From assembly GCA_949987565.1 (NCBI GenBank), contig OX465103.1, forward strand, positions 23,674,974 to 23,738,973: a DNA stretch of 64,000 nucleotides, given 5' to 3'. Positions within the stretch are counted from its first letter, which is position 1. Each line of letters starts with the position of its first letter. Positions 1-12,600 of this stretch are shown here, in pieces. Origin of the DNA: Luidia sarsii. Taxonomy: Eukaryota > Echinodermata > Asteroidea > Paxillosida > Luidiidae. The notes under the pieces were generated by a model. The model made no database searches and was not told the origin of the DNA. It was given only the letters and a program-made list of their open reading frames with translations. The position numbers and the translations under genes are program-made.

Positions 1-438
1 CAAAAGCCACACAGATGTCTGACTGGTTTGACACCCATGTACACATATGGTACTTTACTCGTATTGATTCATTTGACAGGCATTTAATGTTCCCCCATTG
101 ATCAGCTTGTTTTGAAAAAGCATATTATTACACACACAAATGTGGCAGTCAATTAATCCCAATTTAAAGGTAATTTGAAGAGGTTTGTAGAGTAGAAGTA
201 AAACAATAACTTTAGAAGTCATCAATTTTGCCAATTGCCGATTTAAACGAACAAAATGCAAATCTAAAAAACTTAGAGTGCCTGATGTTTTGAGCCTCGT
301 AGGACCAATCTTTTTGACTGTGAGAACTGGATTTAAACGTCAGGGCCTCTCAAATTCTGGGATTAGCATTTTGGTTATTCAAAGGTCGATGTACCAATGC
401 CACGTAGCAACAGCCATTCCCGCTGTCGCAGCCCTTAC
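1..438. other. STRIP1 intron, no exon seen
   Basis: AT-rich sequence left of exon 20. I see no match to the remaining STRIP1 C-terminus on the minus strand. A fragment of dispersed repeat A (the AAACGTCAGG motif) lies near 335-350. Confidence 0.6.
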
Positions 439-643
439 CATTGCCATAGGCCCAGTCATCGTTGAGTCGGTGGCGGACCTTCTGGTAGATGGCAGACATA
501 GTCTTCATGTTGCTCTTGCGCCACTGCCGGCCCAGGTACTTGGTCTGCACCTTGAGCAGCTTCAGCACGTACACCTGCATCATGGCCTGCTTGACCTTCA
601 GCGCTCGCTTCAGGATGGGCGCCGACTTGAAGACCACCAGCAT
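439..643 (-). CDS. STRIP1: STRIP1 exon 20 (last exon in window)
   Basis: Residues 647-715, [20 protein letters not shown] through [20 protein letters not shown] to NDDWAYGN, with the donor AATG|GTAAGG. The expected continuation (D.DARPWDFQ in vertebrates) was not found in positions 1-438, so the coding region ends off the left edge. Confidence 0.98.
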
Positions 644-3600
644 CTGGGTGAGCAAAGAAAAGAGGAGGGCAAGGTGAAGCCAGCATCAAAGGTGAAGCCA
701 GCATCCCAGGTGAAACCAGTACCCCCATGTGTGGCCAGCACCCCAGGTGAAGCCAGCATCCCAGGTGAAGCCAGCATTCCAGGTGAAGCCAGCATCCCAG
801 GTGAAACCAGTACCCCCATGTGTGGCCAGCACCCCAGGTGAAGCCAGCATCCCAGGTGAAGCCAGCATCCCAGGTGAAACCAGTTCCCCTATGTGTGGCG
901 AGCACCCCAGGTGAAGTCAGCACTAAATAATGAAACCCACACCCAAGGTGAAGCCAGCATCCCAGGTGAAGCCAGTACCCCATGTGTGACCAGCACCCCA
1001 GGTGAAGTCAGCACTAAATAATGAAACCCACACCCCAGGTGAAGCCAGTACCCCATGCGTGGCCAGCGCCCCAGGTGAAGTCAGCACTAAATAATGAAAC
1101 CGGCACCCAAGGTGAAGCCAGCACCCAAGGTGAAGCCAGCAACCAAGGTAAGATCAACATGAAAAAAAAGACTTAAGCCAGCACCCCAGGTGAAGTCAGC
1201 AATGTAGGTGAAGCCGACATCCAACCCAATCAGTTCTTCACTCCCAATCAAGTATTGCTTGCCCAGTTTTAGAATTTATATTAAACTTCTTTCTTCCTTT
1301 CTTAAAATCCTATTACGGTACATTTATGGTACATTTAGATCATGCTCCCCTGTGCATACTGGCTAGAAAGGTGATACCCCAGGGATATTTCCAGATGGAG
1401 TGAGCCATTAAAGGCCATTAAAGGCCCTATACAACATTGGTAAGGGTCAAAAGATTGCCACAGATTGCCACAGCTTGTGTGTTAAACAATCAAACATTCC
1501 AGAATCAGAAATCCTGCAAAGGTTTGAGCTCAAATGGTGATCTGAGAAAGAAGAAAAAGGCCAAAAACCGTCACGGTTTTCGCACCATTCTGTAGTGTGA
1601 GAAAAAGTTTATCACTTGCAAGTAATAAACTGTTTGTCAATTGTCAATGTTTGAGTGAAGATTTCTCGAGAAGTGCAGCCTCCCCGTCCGTAAGATTTCA
1701 ACATGAGGATTCTATCATGACCATCTACAAACTGTGTAAAATAGAAGGAAATCTGTGGACATTGATGTTTTCCGATCATCCTAATGTTGTATTGGGCCTT
1801 TAAACGATCCATGTTTGGCACCATTACATTGTGCCAGCTATCCTTTATGAAGGTGGAAGCTTTCAGCCTGTGTTGTAGTCTTTATTCCTACCATGGTCCT
1901 GGAGTGTTTCCATTTGGTCAGCTTATTTAGGATCCTCAGAAGGTTGATGCAAGAGAAGAGATTCCTCCAGCAGTAGGGAGAGATGTCACCCGCCTCCTAA
2001 AAAACAACAAGAATGTCCTTAGAGGTCAGACAAAACTACGATGACGAAAATAATGCTGGCTGTCTTGAATGATATCAAACTATACGACTTGTAGGTTTGC
2101 ACAGTGGAGATGCTAAGTGGAAGGTTCGCAGTGACACAGCGTAGCTCTGAAAAGAGCCAGTAACTCAGGCTCCTTTCAGAGCCGCACTCCTTCTCGAAAG
2201 ACCAGTGCTACACGGTGTCACAGCAATCCTTCCACTTGAAACTATACAAAACAAAATGCTGTACAAAACAGCTTTCTGATGCAGACGTCTCAACCTCTTG
2301 ACCACCGAGCTGGTCGAGGTTGTGCGATGGATTCCAATCTGCATCTGAGACACTGGACCACTCGGCCAGGCGCTCCATGAGCGGCAATCGGTAGTGGGCT
2401 CGAAAGAGCACGGCACGCCAATCAATGTCACATCACTATTGGATTCATCATAGCGCGGCTCACGATGGACGACCCACTCCATGAAATTGGACCCAGGGGC
2501 GAGTCCATCGGGGGAGTTTGGTGAAACGGACCGCGGGGCTGATCGATTCCGAACGCCCCTCCAACGTCAGCCGGCTAAAAAGCCAGGGACTGCGGCCAGA
2601 ATGACACGACCGGGCCTCGGACTTACCAGGCTCTCTGCCGTCAGCTCCGGCTGGTCACCAATGACACAGAGCGGGAAGTCAATCACATTGATGCTGCAAA
2701 CGCGCACACGGACAAGGGGGAAAACAAAACAAAAAACTGGTTAGCCACGGATGGTACATACTGACTGATAATGAATGTCTGAATGACACCGAGTGTCAGC
2801 ACACTGAGAGAGTCGTGCCCGAACAGCCATCGCGGACGGCTTCACAAGAGATGTCACAGCCAGGATCTCCATTGAGTCCTCGTGAACTCTATAATTTTAC
2901 TAAAATTTTGGGGTAATGACGGCCAGGAATCTAGTGCCTTGAGGAGACCTGGGACAACAGGCTGAATATGTCTCCACGGGGACTTTCCGAAGGTGTGTAG
3001 GTCTCCACAAGGATTTCACGAAAATTGGTATTTGGAAACAACTCCAAAAGGGGAAATCCAGCCCGTAGATGGCGGCCTTCCCAATCCCCCCCCCCTGTTG
3101 TGAATGGAAGTTGAAACAAACAAAAACCAGCTTGCTCAGAAAGACAGGGAGAGAAATGAGGGGGGGGTTGTCTAGTGAATTGGAAGTCAGACAAAGGTAT
3201 TGATTCTACAGGAGCTGGTAGCAGTTGAATGAAGACCCACTACTACCTAGGCAGCTACAGGTACCTGTTCTTGGTGCTGATGTAAGCCGTGATGTTCTGG
3301 TTGAAGAACTTGAGCACCAGTGGAATGCAGTTGGCAAACACCAAGTGCTGGCTCATGAATTCAAACTGCAAGAAAAAGTAACCATCAAAAGTTTGCTTTC
3401 TTGAGAGAGATACATGTACTTGTCATGGGATTGAAATGTCGGACCCTCTAATACCTTTTTTGTTAATAGATTCATGGGTGGTTTTTTTTTGTATCTGGTT
3501 TTTTCTAGCTGGCAAGAATCTTGCAAGAACATTTGTTGAATTACTTTGTGTCCAGGACCTTCCTCGGCAAGGTCCTGCTGGGATCGAAATGTCAGGCCCT

Positions 3601-6600
3601 CCAAATTTTGAGCTTTGCATTAGGGTGATTTGAGTAACCTAGCAGCTTGCAACACGTTTGTATATCACTTTAGTGTACATTTATAAATCTCCCTTCTAAA
3701 GGTCCTAGGATCCAAACATCAGGCTCTAATTTTTTTGTTATTTGCAATTTGGGTGAATTTCAGTAAGCACTTCTGTATATCATTTTGAGCCCATTTCAAA
3801 TCTCCCTTCTAAATACTGAGATTTTTTTCATTTATGTTTTAATTTTTTGGAGATTTTTTTTATATTTAAAAAAAAAATTAAAGATTTTTTTAATTTTTCT
3901 TTTTAGAATTCTTGAGATTTCTGGAGATTGTTAAAAAACTTTTTTAGAATATTTTAGAAATTTTGAGCATTTTGGAGATTTAAAAAAAAAAATTTAAAAT
4001 ATTTTGAGAGTTTTTGAGAATTGTTAAGAATTGTTGAGAAAATTTGAGACTTTTTGAGAATTGCATTGATGCCATTTATAAGTCAGAAAGCAGTTTCCAA
4101 TATCATTCAATTGAGGGTGAGGGGGCAGGGGGAGGGGGGGGGGGGAGGTAGGTACCTGATAGACATGATTCAGCTTAAAGTGTTTTAGGAGCAGCAGGAC
4201 CAGGGCAGATATAGACTTGACAATGATCTCTTTGTGTCTGTTCACATCCACACCCAGCTTCATGGACTGCAGCACGGTGATCCTATGGAAACGACGACAA
4301 CACACAATGAGATCTACAGGCATGACGCAGTCCCCCAAGACATAGGGGTCAACATCAGCGGACATCTGGCGCCCCATACTCACACCCCAGTCCGATGGGT
4401 CTCCTATACCCTAGGACAACTAGGCCCTCTCCACTAGTCTCCCCTTGGCAACAGTTGTTCACCCCCAGCTGTCCACTACAAATGACACACCTGAGTGAGC
4501 ACACACAGTATACCCACAACTAGGATCCAGTGCAGCATCCCTTGTTCCCGCCTTTACAGTTCCCGCCTTCGCCCTTCACTGAGCTAATCCCGCTCACCAG
4601 GATCCCTCTCTACACTACATAAGCCCCACTCCCAGTTGGAATCCAGCTCCTGAGGACGAACAGAGCACACTGTTCGAAACGTCAAGTTCCTCCGGTTCTT
4701 TTCAGAACCACACATACTCACAAAAGAGAGAGTTGTACATGGTGTCACCGCAAACCTACTGTATTACTCCTGCTATTCTCACCATGAAAACCTTAAAAGC
4801 TCATTTAGCACACAATGAAAGCAACACACAAAATTTACCAATGCCTGGCTTGCCACTCTGGCTAGAAACAGACGGGCCCAAAAAATGACCAGCATCGTGG
4901 CTCACCTAGAATTCTGATACCATGAGTCGCATTGATGGTCATGCTTAAGTCAGTCAAGCTTTTTCCCAAACATTTTCTTTTGGCATAACCTCATTGCCTT
5001 TAGTCTCCTGAAGACAATCAGAGTATATCGGTTGAAACGTCGAGTTCCTCCGGTTCTTTTCAGAACTGACATACTCACAAAAGAGAAATTGCATGGTGTC
5101 ACCGCGAACCAAATTTGTGCACTTCAGCAGCTTCAAGGAAATTGGCCCCGTATGTATTCCTCCACTTCTTTGTTTCGAAGGTTTTTGGATGGCGAGGTCG
5201 AGAATCCCGTCCTGGACCTACGAGATAACTTACGGCATTTCCTCGGGCAGCACGTCAGCAAGGATGTTGATGGAGTCAGTCTTGGCCTTGGACGTTGGGG
5301 CGGCCGCCAGGAGGATCTTAAGCAAGGAGATCTGTCCCATCGGGCGGGGAATGGATACAGACAATGAGAGTTGGACGAGAAATGGGGTCACCAATTCAAT
5401 TGTGGCTGAAGTCTTTAAAGGCCCAATACAACATTGGGAAGATCGGAAAACATCGATGTCCACAGAATTCCTTCTAATTTACACAGTTTGTAGATGGTCA
5501 TGATAGAATCCCCATGTTGAAATCTTACGGTCTTGGATGCTGAACTTTTCGAGAAATCTTCACTCAAACATCAACAAATAGTTTATTACTCGCAAGTCAT
5601 AAATTATTTCTTACACTACAGAATGGTGCAAAAACCTTGACGGTTTTTGACCTTTTTCTACTTTCTCAGATCACCATTTGAGCTAAAACGCAGGATTGCT
5701 TTTTGGGGATGTTTCATGGTTTAACACAAAAAACAGTGGCAATCTTTTGACCTTTACCAATGTTGTATTGGGCCTTTAAGCCAAGTGCCTGTTTCATATA
5801 CTTTTTAAATCCAAATTAGCTTTATCTTAACAAGGGAAGTGATTAGGAGGAGGAGGAGGAGGATGAGGATGGCTAGGAGGAGAAGCAGGAGAAGGATGAG
5901 GAGGAGTAGAAGGATGAGGAAGCGGAGGATGCCCCCATCCTCCTCTTAGGATTAGGAGTATGAAGAGGATGAGGAAAGGGAGGACAAGGATGAGGAAAAT
6001 GTGGAGAATGAGGACCAGGAGGATGAGGAAAAGTAGGAGGAAAAAAGAGGACAAGAAAGATAAGAAAGCTGAGGACGAGTAAGGGGAGGAAAGATGATGC
6101 GGACAATGAGGCGGATTATAATGCTGACACATACCATGTACTGTGGTAGATTTGGCAGCATGGCCTGATACAAGCTCTCTGTTGCTGTGGCTGGGATGTG
6201 CTCATCTCCCTACAAGGCAAAACACAGCCCACATATGCTGACTCAGACTCAAGACACAAGCAACTTGCAAACCACCTTCTTCAAATGTGTATGGTGATGT
6301 ACAAAAGCTGGGACTGAAGTAAGCAGGACTACACAAGGTCCAAATCTGTTCACATCACGATGATTCTGATGCCATGAAATTCAATAACATGGGTTATAAT
6401 ATACATGGGACATTCTGATGCTATGACATATTCTGATACTATGACATATTCTGATACTACATGTATGACATATTCCTATACTATGGCATATTCTGATACT
6501 ATGACATTCTGATACTATGACATATTCTGATACTATGGCATATTCTGATACTATGACATATTCTGATACTATGGCATATTCTGATACTATGACATATTAA

Positions 6601-9600
6601 GATACTATGACATATTATGATACTATGACATATTCTGATACTATGGCATATTCTGATACTATGACATATTCTGATACTATGGCATATTCTGATACTACAT
6701 GTATGGCATATTCTGATACTATGGCATATTCTGAAACTATGGCATAATCTGATACTATGACATATTCTGATACTATCTATGGCATATCCTGATACTATGA
6801 AATACCGGTACCGTACTATAACATATTCTGAAACGATGACAGATCCTGATACTATGAAATATTCTGATGTTTTTGCATATTCTGATACTACCGGGTAACA
6901 TATCCTGATATTGTGGCACATTCTGTTATCAGTCTCACCTTTGAGATGGGATTCTTGTTGATCAGTTCCTCTTGCTTGATCTGAGTCTCTGCCAGCGACA
7001 TGTATACGTGCTGCGGTGAAAGAATACCACAAACCAATGAAAACACGGCAACCGATGCTCAGGGGTATACCGCAGTAGTATGCCATGAGCAGACACAGAG
7101 TCTCAGTGTGCGTAGACATGGAGGCCACAAATAGTGTTGCCTGCTGTGTGCACTCTCACCTTCTTCAGGACGTGGACTCCTTCGTGGATGGGTTGAGGGA
7201 GGCCAGCCAGAGTATCCCGATCACTGGAGACAAGAAACCAGTGAACAAATCATACAATTAGATGAACGGGGAGGAAGGGGCACTAATCAAATGGAAAAAT
7301 CTAAAATTTAGTGGGCCTGACGTTTCGATCCTAGCAGGATCCTGCCTTTGAGAAAGGTCCTGCTAGGATCGAAACGTCAGGCCCACTAAATTTTAGATTT
7401 ACTTTTTGGTAATTTTAGTCAGTAAGCAGTTTGCAACTTTTTTGTATATCACCAAATGGAAAAATGTAACAAATGTAAGGCTGAATGACGACAAGCGAAT
7501 AAGTGGAAGGTTTGCAATGACACCGTGTAACACTGCTCTTTTGAGAAGGAGTGTGGCTCTTAAAAAAAAAACGTAGTATCACGTGGGCAATAAAAGGGAA
7601 GGCGGGAGATCGTTTTCGCGAAGTCAAGACACGACTCACGTTGTAAACAAGTTGTGACTGCTTGTGGTAGAACACAAGTCACATGGGACACGATCAAATA
7701 GCCACAAAAGAGCCACACTCCTCCTTGAAAGAGAAGTGCTACATGGTGACACCGCAAACCTTCCACTTAGAATTTCCACCGTGCAAACCTTCAAGTCTTA
7801 GACAAGCATATAAATTGGCACTAAAAGGACGAATATCAAAATGAAAGGGCGAACAAAACACACACGCATAATAAAAGTGAGCGCATTAAGTCACAGGCAC
7901 ATGGACAAACACAAAGAAACGCATCAAAACATGTCCATCTATTTTATTTTGTCACAAGTGATTTACCTCTGCACCTGGAATCCCACAAACTTCTTCCTAG
8001 TATGGTCCAGAAAAATGTCCAAGTCTTTTTGTCTGTAGCAAGAACAAGTAAAAGACATTTGTTTATCATGGGCAAAGAAAATTTGAAAAAGAAAAAGTAT
8101 TTAGACACAAGATGATGTATTTAGATATTATGCATGATATATGATATAAATAGAAATGAAGGGGTTGTTTATCGCGGTGGTGTAGATAAGTAGAAAGGGT
8201 GATCAAAGTCACGCAATGTTTGGACACATCGAGTGACTTTGATCACCCTTTCTACTTATATATGATATACTATATATAATATGACATGATGATATTGTAT
8301 ATCATATATGACATGATATATGATATACTATATATGATATACGATATGCAATGTTACATGGTATATGGTATGTGATATGATTTGATTTGACTAAATCTGA
8401 TCAGAATTGATCCGATTTACTATGATTTGGTCATTTTTTTATCAGAATTGATCTGATTAATTACTATGTTTTGGTAATTTCTGATCAGAATTTATCTGAT
8501 TTACTATGATATGGTCATTTCTGATCTGATTTGATCTGACTTTTTATTTTGATATGATCCGATCTGATTCCATCTGTCTATTCAATTGGTTAGTTGGTTG
8601 GTTGGTTAGTTTGGTTTGTTGGTTGGTCGGTTGGTCAATCACTCTGATGACCGATCAATTTGACTGACGCTAGAGCTCTGACCTGACTTTGGGTGTCCAT
8701 GGCAGTGCCTTGTGCTCCCGTGGGGTAGGTGGGGGCTGGGCACTGCTCTCATCCTCTTCCTCACTGCCTCCATTCCCATTCATCGGCTCCTCCTTGATCT
8801 CTTCCTCCTTCCTCTCGGGGTCCTCCGGCATGGGCTCATCGATGCCGTTCTGTTTCACCAGACCCTGTGCGTTGGGCCAAAGGGTCGGCAAGGGGGCAAA
8901 GAGGGAGGGAAGAAGGGAGAGAGGGAGACGGTTGACAGACAGCCACTCTGAATCAGGCCCCCCTGTGGCTGACTTCAGTCGGTTACGGCTTCAAAATTAC
9001 ACGCAGGTCTGTGGAAGCCGCTCATCTGGCACTTGCTGCCGATTCGCCATAGACTTGTGTGTGATTTTGAGCCATAGCCGTTGAGATCAGATCTTGGTGG
9101 ACTACCCCCCCCCCCCTCCCCCTGAGACGGACTCTCAAAATGGAAGTGGCCAAGAGGTGAGGTGAATGACAACGTAAAGACCATGTAAAGATATAAAAAA
9201 TGGCATTTTAAAATACACTGATAAATATTCTTGAAAAAGGTGCCGGCGAGAGACGAGAGGCAGATGTGAGCCAGCGAGTCCCCCGACAAAAAAATATGCG
9301 GCCCTGGCTGCGACAGACGGTGAGGGGTGAGGTGTGGTGAGGAAGAGGAGCAAAGAGAGGCCAAGATGGGTGGGCAGAGGGGTGTTAGGGCTGAGGGGTT
9401 ACACGGCGGCCAGTTAGTTCACATTTCCACCGCGTCTGTTTCAGCAGTGGTTGTGCTAAAGCTTGCAAAGTTTGCGATGAGAATTCTGGCAAATGGCGGC
9501 TTAGCTCTGTGGGTGGAGCAAATGACAACAGGGAATGGACACGGGAAGTAGGGTGGGGAGGGTAGGAGGGGGGTGGGAGGGGAGGAAGGGGGGGCGGGAG

Positions 9601-12600
9601 AGGGGGGTAGTCAGCCGGTGATTTGCCATTTTCTGTTGTGATAAGTCAAGGGACCCTCCACATTCCTGTGAATGATGTGCCAACATTGATAATTTTAAGG
9701 CAGGTTTCATTCACACGGCAACGGCATTCTTCCCATTAACGGTCCCTTGGTCTGATTGGCCAAGTGTCATTACATCATGTTTATGCATATTCATGTACAC
9801 TCTGACGTTGGCCAATCAGAGTAAAGAGTGTTCATGAATATGCATAACATCAGCAGGAACGACCTCCTAGGAGAATGCCGTTACCGGGTGAATATAGACT
9901 TTCCTATAAATTTGAAATCATTTCATAAATACATGCGAATGAAACTATCAAGCCAAAATATTCTGTAGAAGCTTTTAGCTCATTTGATCAGTACTGTGAA
10001 TAATGGTTTGTTCTAGAACACACAATTGGATCCAATGGATCATATTTCAATCGGTGGACCCCATACTTCTTCAAAATGGAAAATCATAGGCATGGGGAGA
10101 ATTCACAAAAGCTGGACGACATTGGTTATCTATATAGCAGTACAAACATATTTCTAAAAACAATGAAAGGGAAGTGTCTCCCTCTAAATGCATTCATAAC
10201 ATGGTTTGAGTTCAAGGGGATGAGAGTGCAAAGGTCAAGGGTCAGGAGAAAGGGTGCTACCACAGTACATGAAACAAAGGGTGCACAGATACTCAACACA
10301 GTACAAGACTATATGCAGAAATTGGACAGTGCTCATGACGGAAACCACTGGCTACGGCTGACAACACACACGTGTATGGGATTTGCAGACAGCCACTAGC
10401 CAGAGGCTTCCATAGACTCATGTGCAAACTAAGGCCTTAGCCAAACACAGCTGCATCATGTGGAGTACAGGCTTAGGATCTACAGAGCCCAACAGACTGC
10501 ACCCGCTATAGGAACTTGTTGAGTGCAGAAGGGGTTAAGGCTAGCCGAGTAAACACAAGTTTAATATGCCGATTGCTGAAAGCAGTGACCTCCACCAGCA
10601 AGAGAAACAAACAACTAAGTAAATGAACAGACAAACAAACAACAAACAAACAATTTCAAACCACTTCATTCCAAAATCAGACAGCACCATCTTTTTTTTC
10701 CTTCTTCAATTTGTCTCAATTTTCGAGAACAGAGACAACAGAATGACTTCTCTAAAATGTCTACTTCACACACGTTTGGTGTTCCAGTCCACACTCAAGG
10801 TGTGATGCAATTCTCCAACAGAAAATGGTACTTCATTTCAAAGGCCTTGGACTTTGGTCCTAAAAACCCAGTTTTAGGCTCCAACTTCATCTCTTTTCTC
10901 CAAAAGTTGAAAACACAGATTGAGGGTTCTTTGTGAGTCTTTCTTTCCCAAACCAGAGTGCCTTCTCCAAAAACAAATGCCCAAAAGCCTCCCATTTTCA
11001 CGCCTAGTACTTTAAAATGGATCAAAGAAATGGAGACAAAGCCTGAGCCCGAGCCTAAGCTGGGTTTTAGAAACCAAAAAAGACCCTTGCTATCACAAAT
11101 CAAAATGATGATGAAATCAAGATGGCGTCCCTAAAGTGATGCCTGACCATAAAAACTTGTGCAGAGTGAAATGACCGTACATATGCACCATCAACCCTTA
11201 TTTCAGACAGGCAATCCCACAACACTAAACCCGAAATTCCTGCTTCAAAAAAGAATTTAATGTCCGATACTCAGTGACTAGATACTGCAGACGTCACCCC
11301 CCAAAAAAGAGATTCATACTCGGGGGGGGGGGGGGGATTTCAGACATTGATCCTCTGTTTTGAAGTGAATTTGATTTGACAGACAGGAACAAAGGCTTTT
11401 TCATTTGACCAAGGGGATAACCCCTGACATGTGTCTGGGATGCCTGTACAAAATAAGAAGTTGGACAATCATGATACCCAACTGCACCACAGCGGGAAAT
11501 AAAATGAGCTGAAGAGTGCTGTACCACTAAGGTACAGCAACCCAACCGCAGACCCCTTTGCCAAATGTGCCCCTACACAGAAACGGCAAAGCAAGGCCAG
11601 GAAAGCAGCGGTTGAGTTTGTCTACAAGGGAAAAGGAACGAGGGGCTCTCAGAAAGCAACGAAAAGACTTCACAATTCCACAGTCCACATCAGCTTTTAC
11701 ACAATTTTGCTTTTTTGACTTTGAGAAAGGTCCTGCTAGGATCAAAACGTCAGGCCCACTAAATTTTGAGATTTATGTATTGCAGGTCATTTTAGTCAGT
11801 GAGCAGTTTGTAACAGTTTTTGTATTGACTTCAATTTTTTTTTTTTTAAAGCAAACACTTAACTGTAACCATGAGTTGACCTCCATTTGAACTGTATCCT
11901 CAAGGTCAAGCCTGTGGTTTTTGGGGCCAACAGTTACCCCACCACTCAACCCCGCATGACAGCAAGACGACTTTGAAATTTCACCTGGGTCTGCCCTGAG
12001 ATGCTTACTAAATAAAGCCCGTATTTTCTGCCTGCGATTTGTTTGAGAAATGACTCATCTTGAATATCTCATCTTGAACTGATCAGGTGGACTACCGGTA
12101 TATGTCTTTTTATGGCTTTCTGGACCAGACAAATACGAAGGTACGTATATGAACAAACAAATAACACTTCAATCAAGACTCAAAGTAGAGGTGCAAGAAT
12201 GTGCCGAAATAAAAAATCAGTACACTAAACAATTGCAAGTCATCTATGAGCTATTTGTTGGTGAAGAAAGCGTACTTTTCCCAGGGGCTTTTAAACCCCG
12301 AAGTATACAAACGAAATGCAATTCAATCAGGGTTTGCCCTATTCAATGTACGGTGGAGCGTCGCTTTATAACAAACATCCCGGGATCCATGAAAATATTT
12401 CGGTATAGCGGTCGTTTGTTATAGCAGTTGCGGCTGCATATCCACGGATGTAAATCGGGAGGCAAAGGGCATGTTCGTTATAGCCAAATGTTCGGTATAT
12501 CGGCGATCGTTACAGCGACGTTCCACTGTATAATTAAAGCGGCATGCCCAAGGTTGTGCCTGACTGCTTACTGAAAAAATACAGGCAGTGCAGGCAGGAT

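Noticed and set aside
1..438. Search for the final STRIP1 exon(s)
   Set aside because: No minus-strand match to the expected DARPWDFQ-type continuation was found, so the 3' end is placed outside the window.
278..983. Long overlapping open frames on both strands with repeated PGEASI / TWDAGF motifs
   Set aside because: They follow the 18-bp minisatellite, which is a multiple of three and therefore stays open in all frames. Only 439-643 on the minus strand is a real exon.
6499..7128. 209-codon minus-strand frame with ICHSIR repeats
   Set aside because: It is translation of the 18-bp CATATTCTGATACTATGA minisatellite, overlapping real STRIP1 exon 13 in another context.
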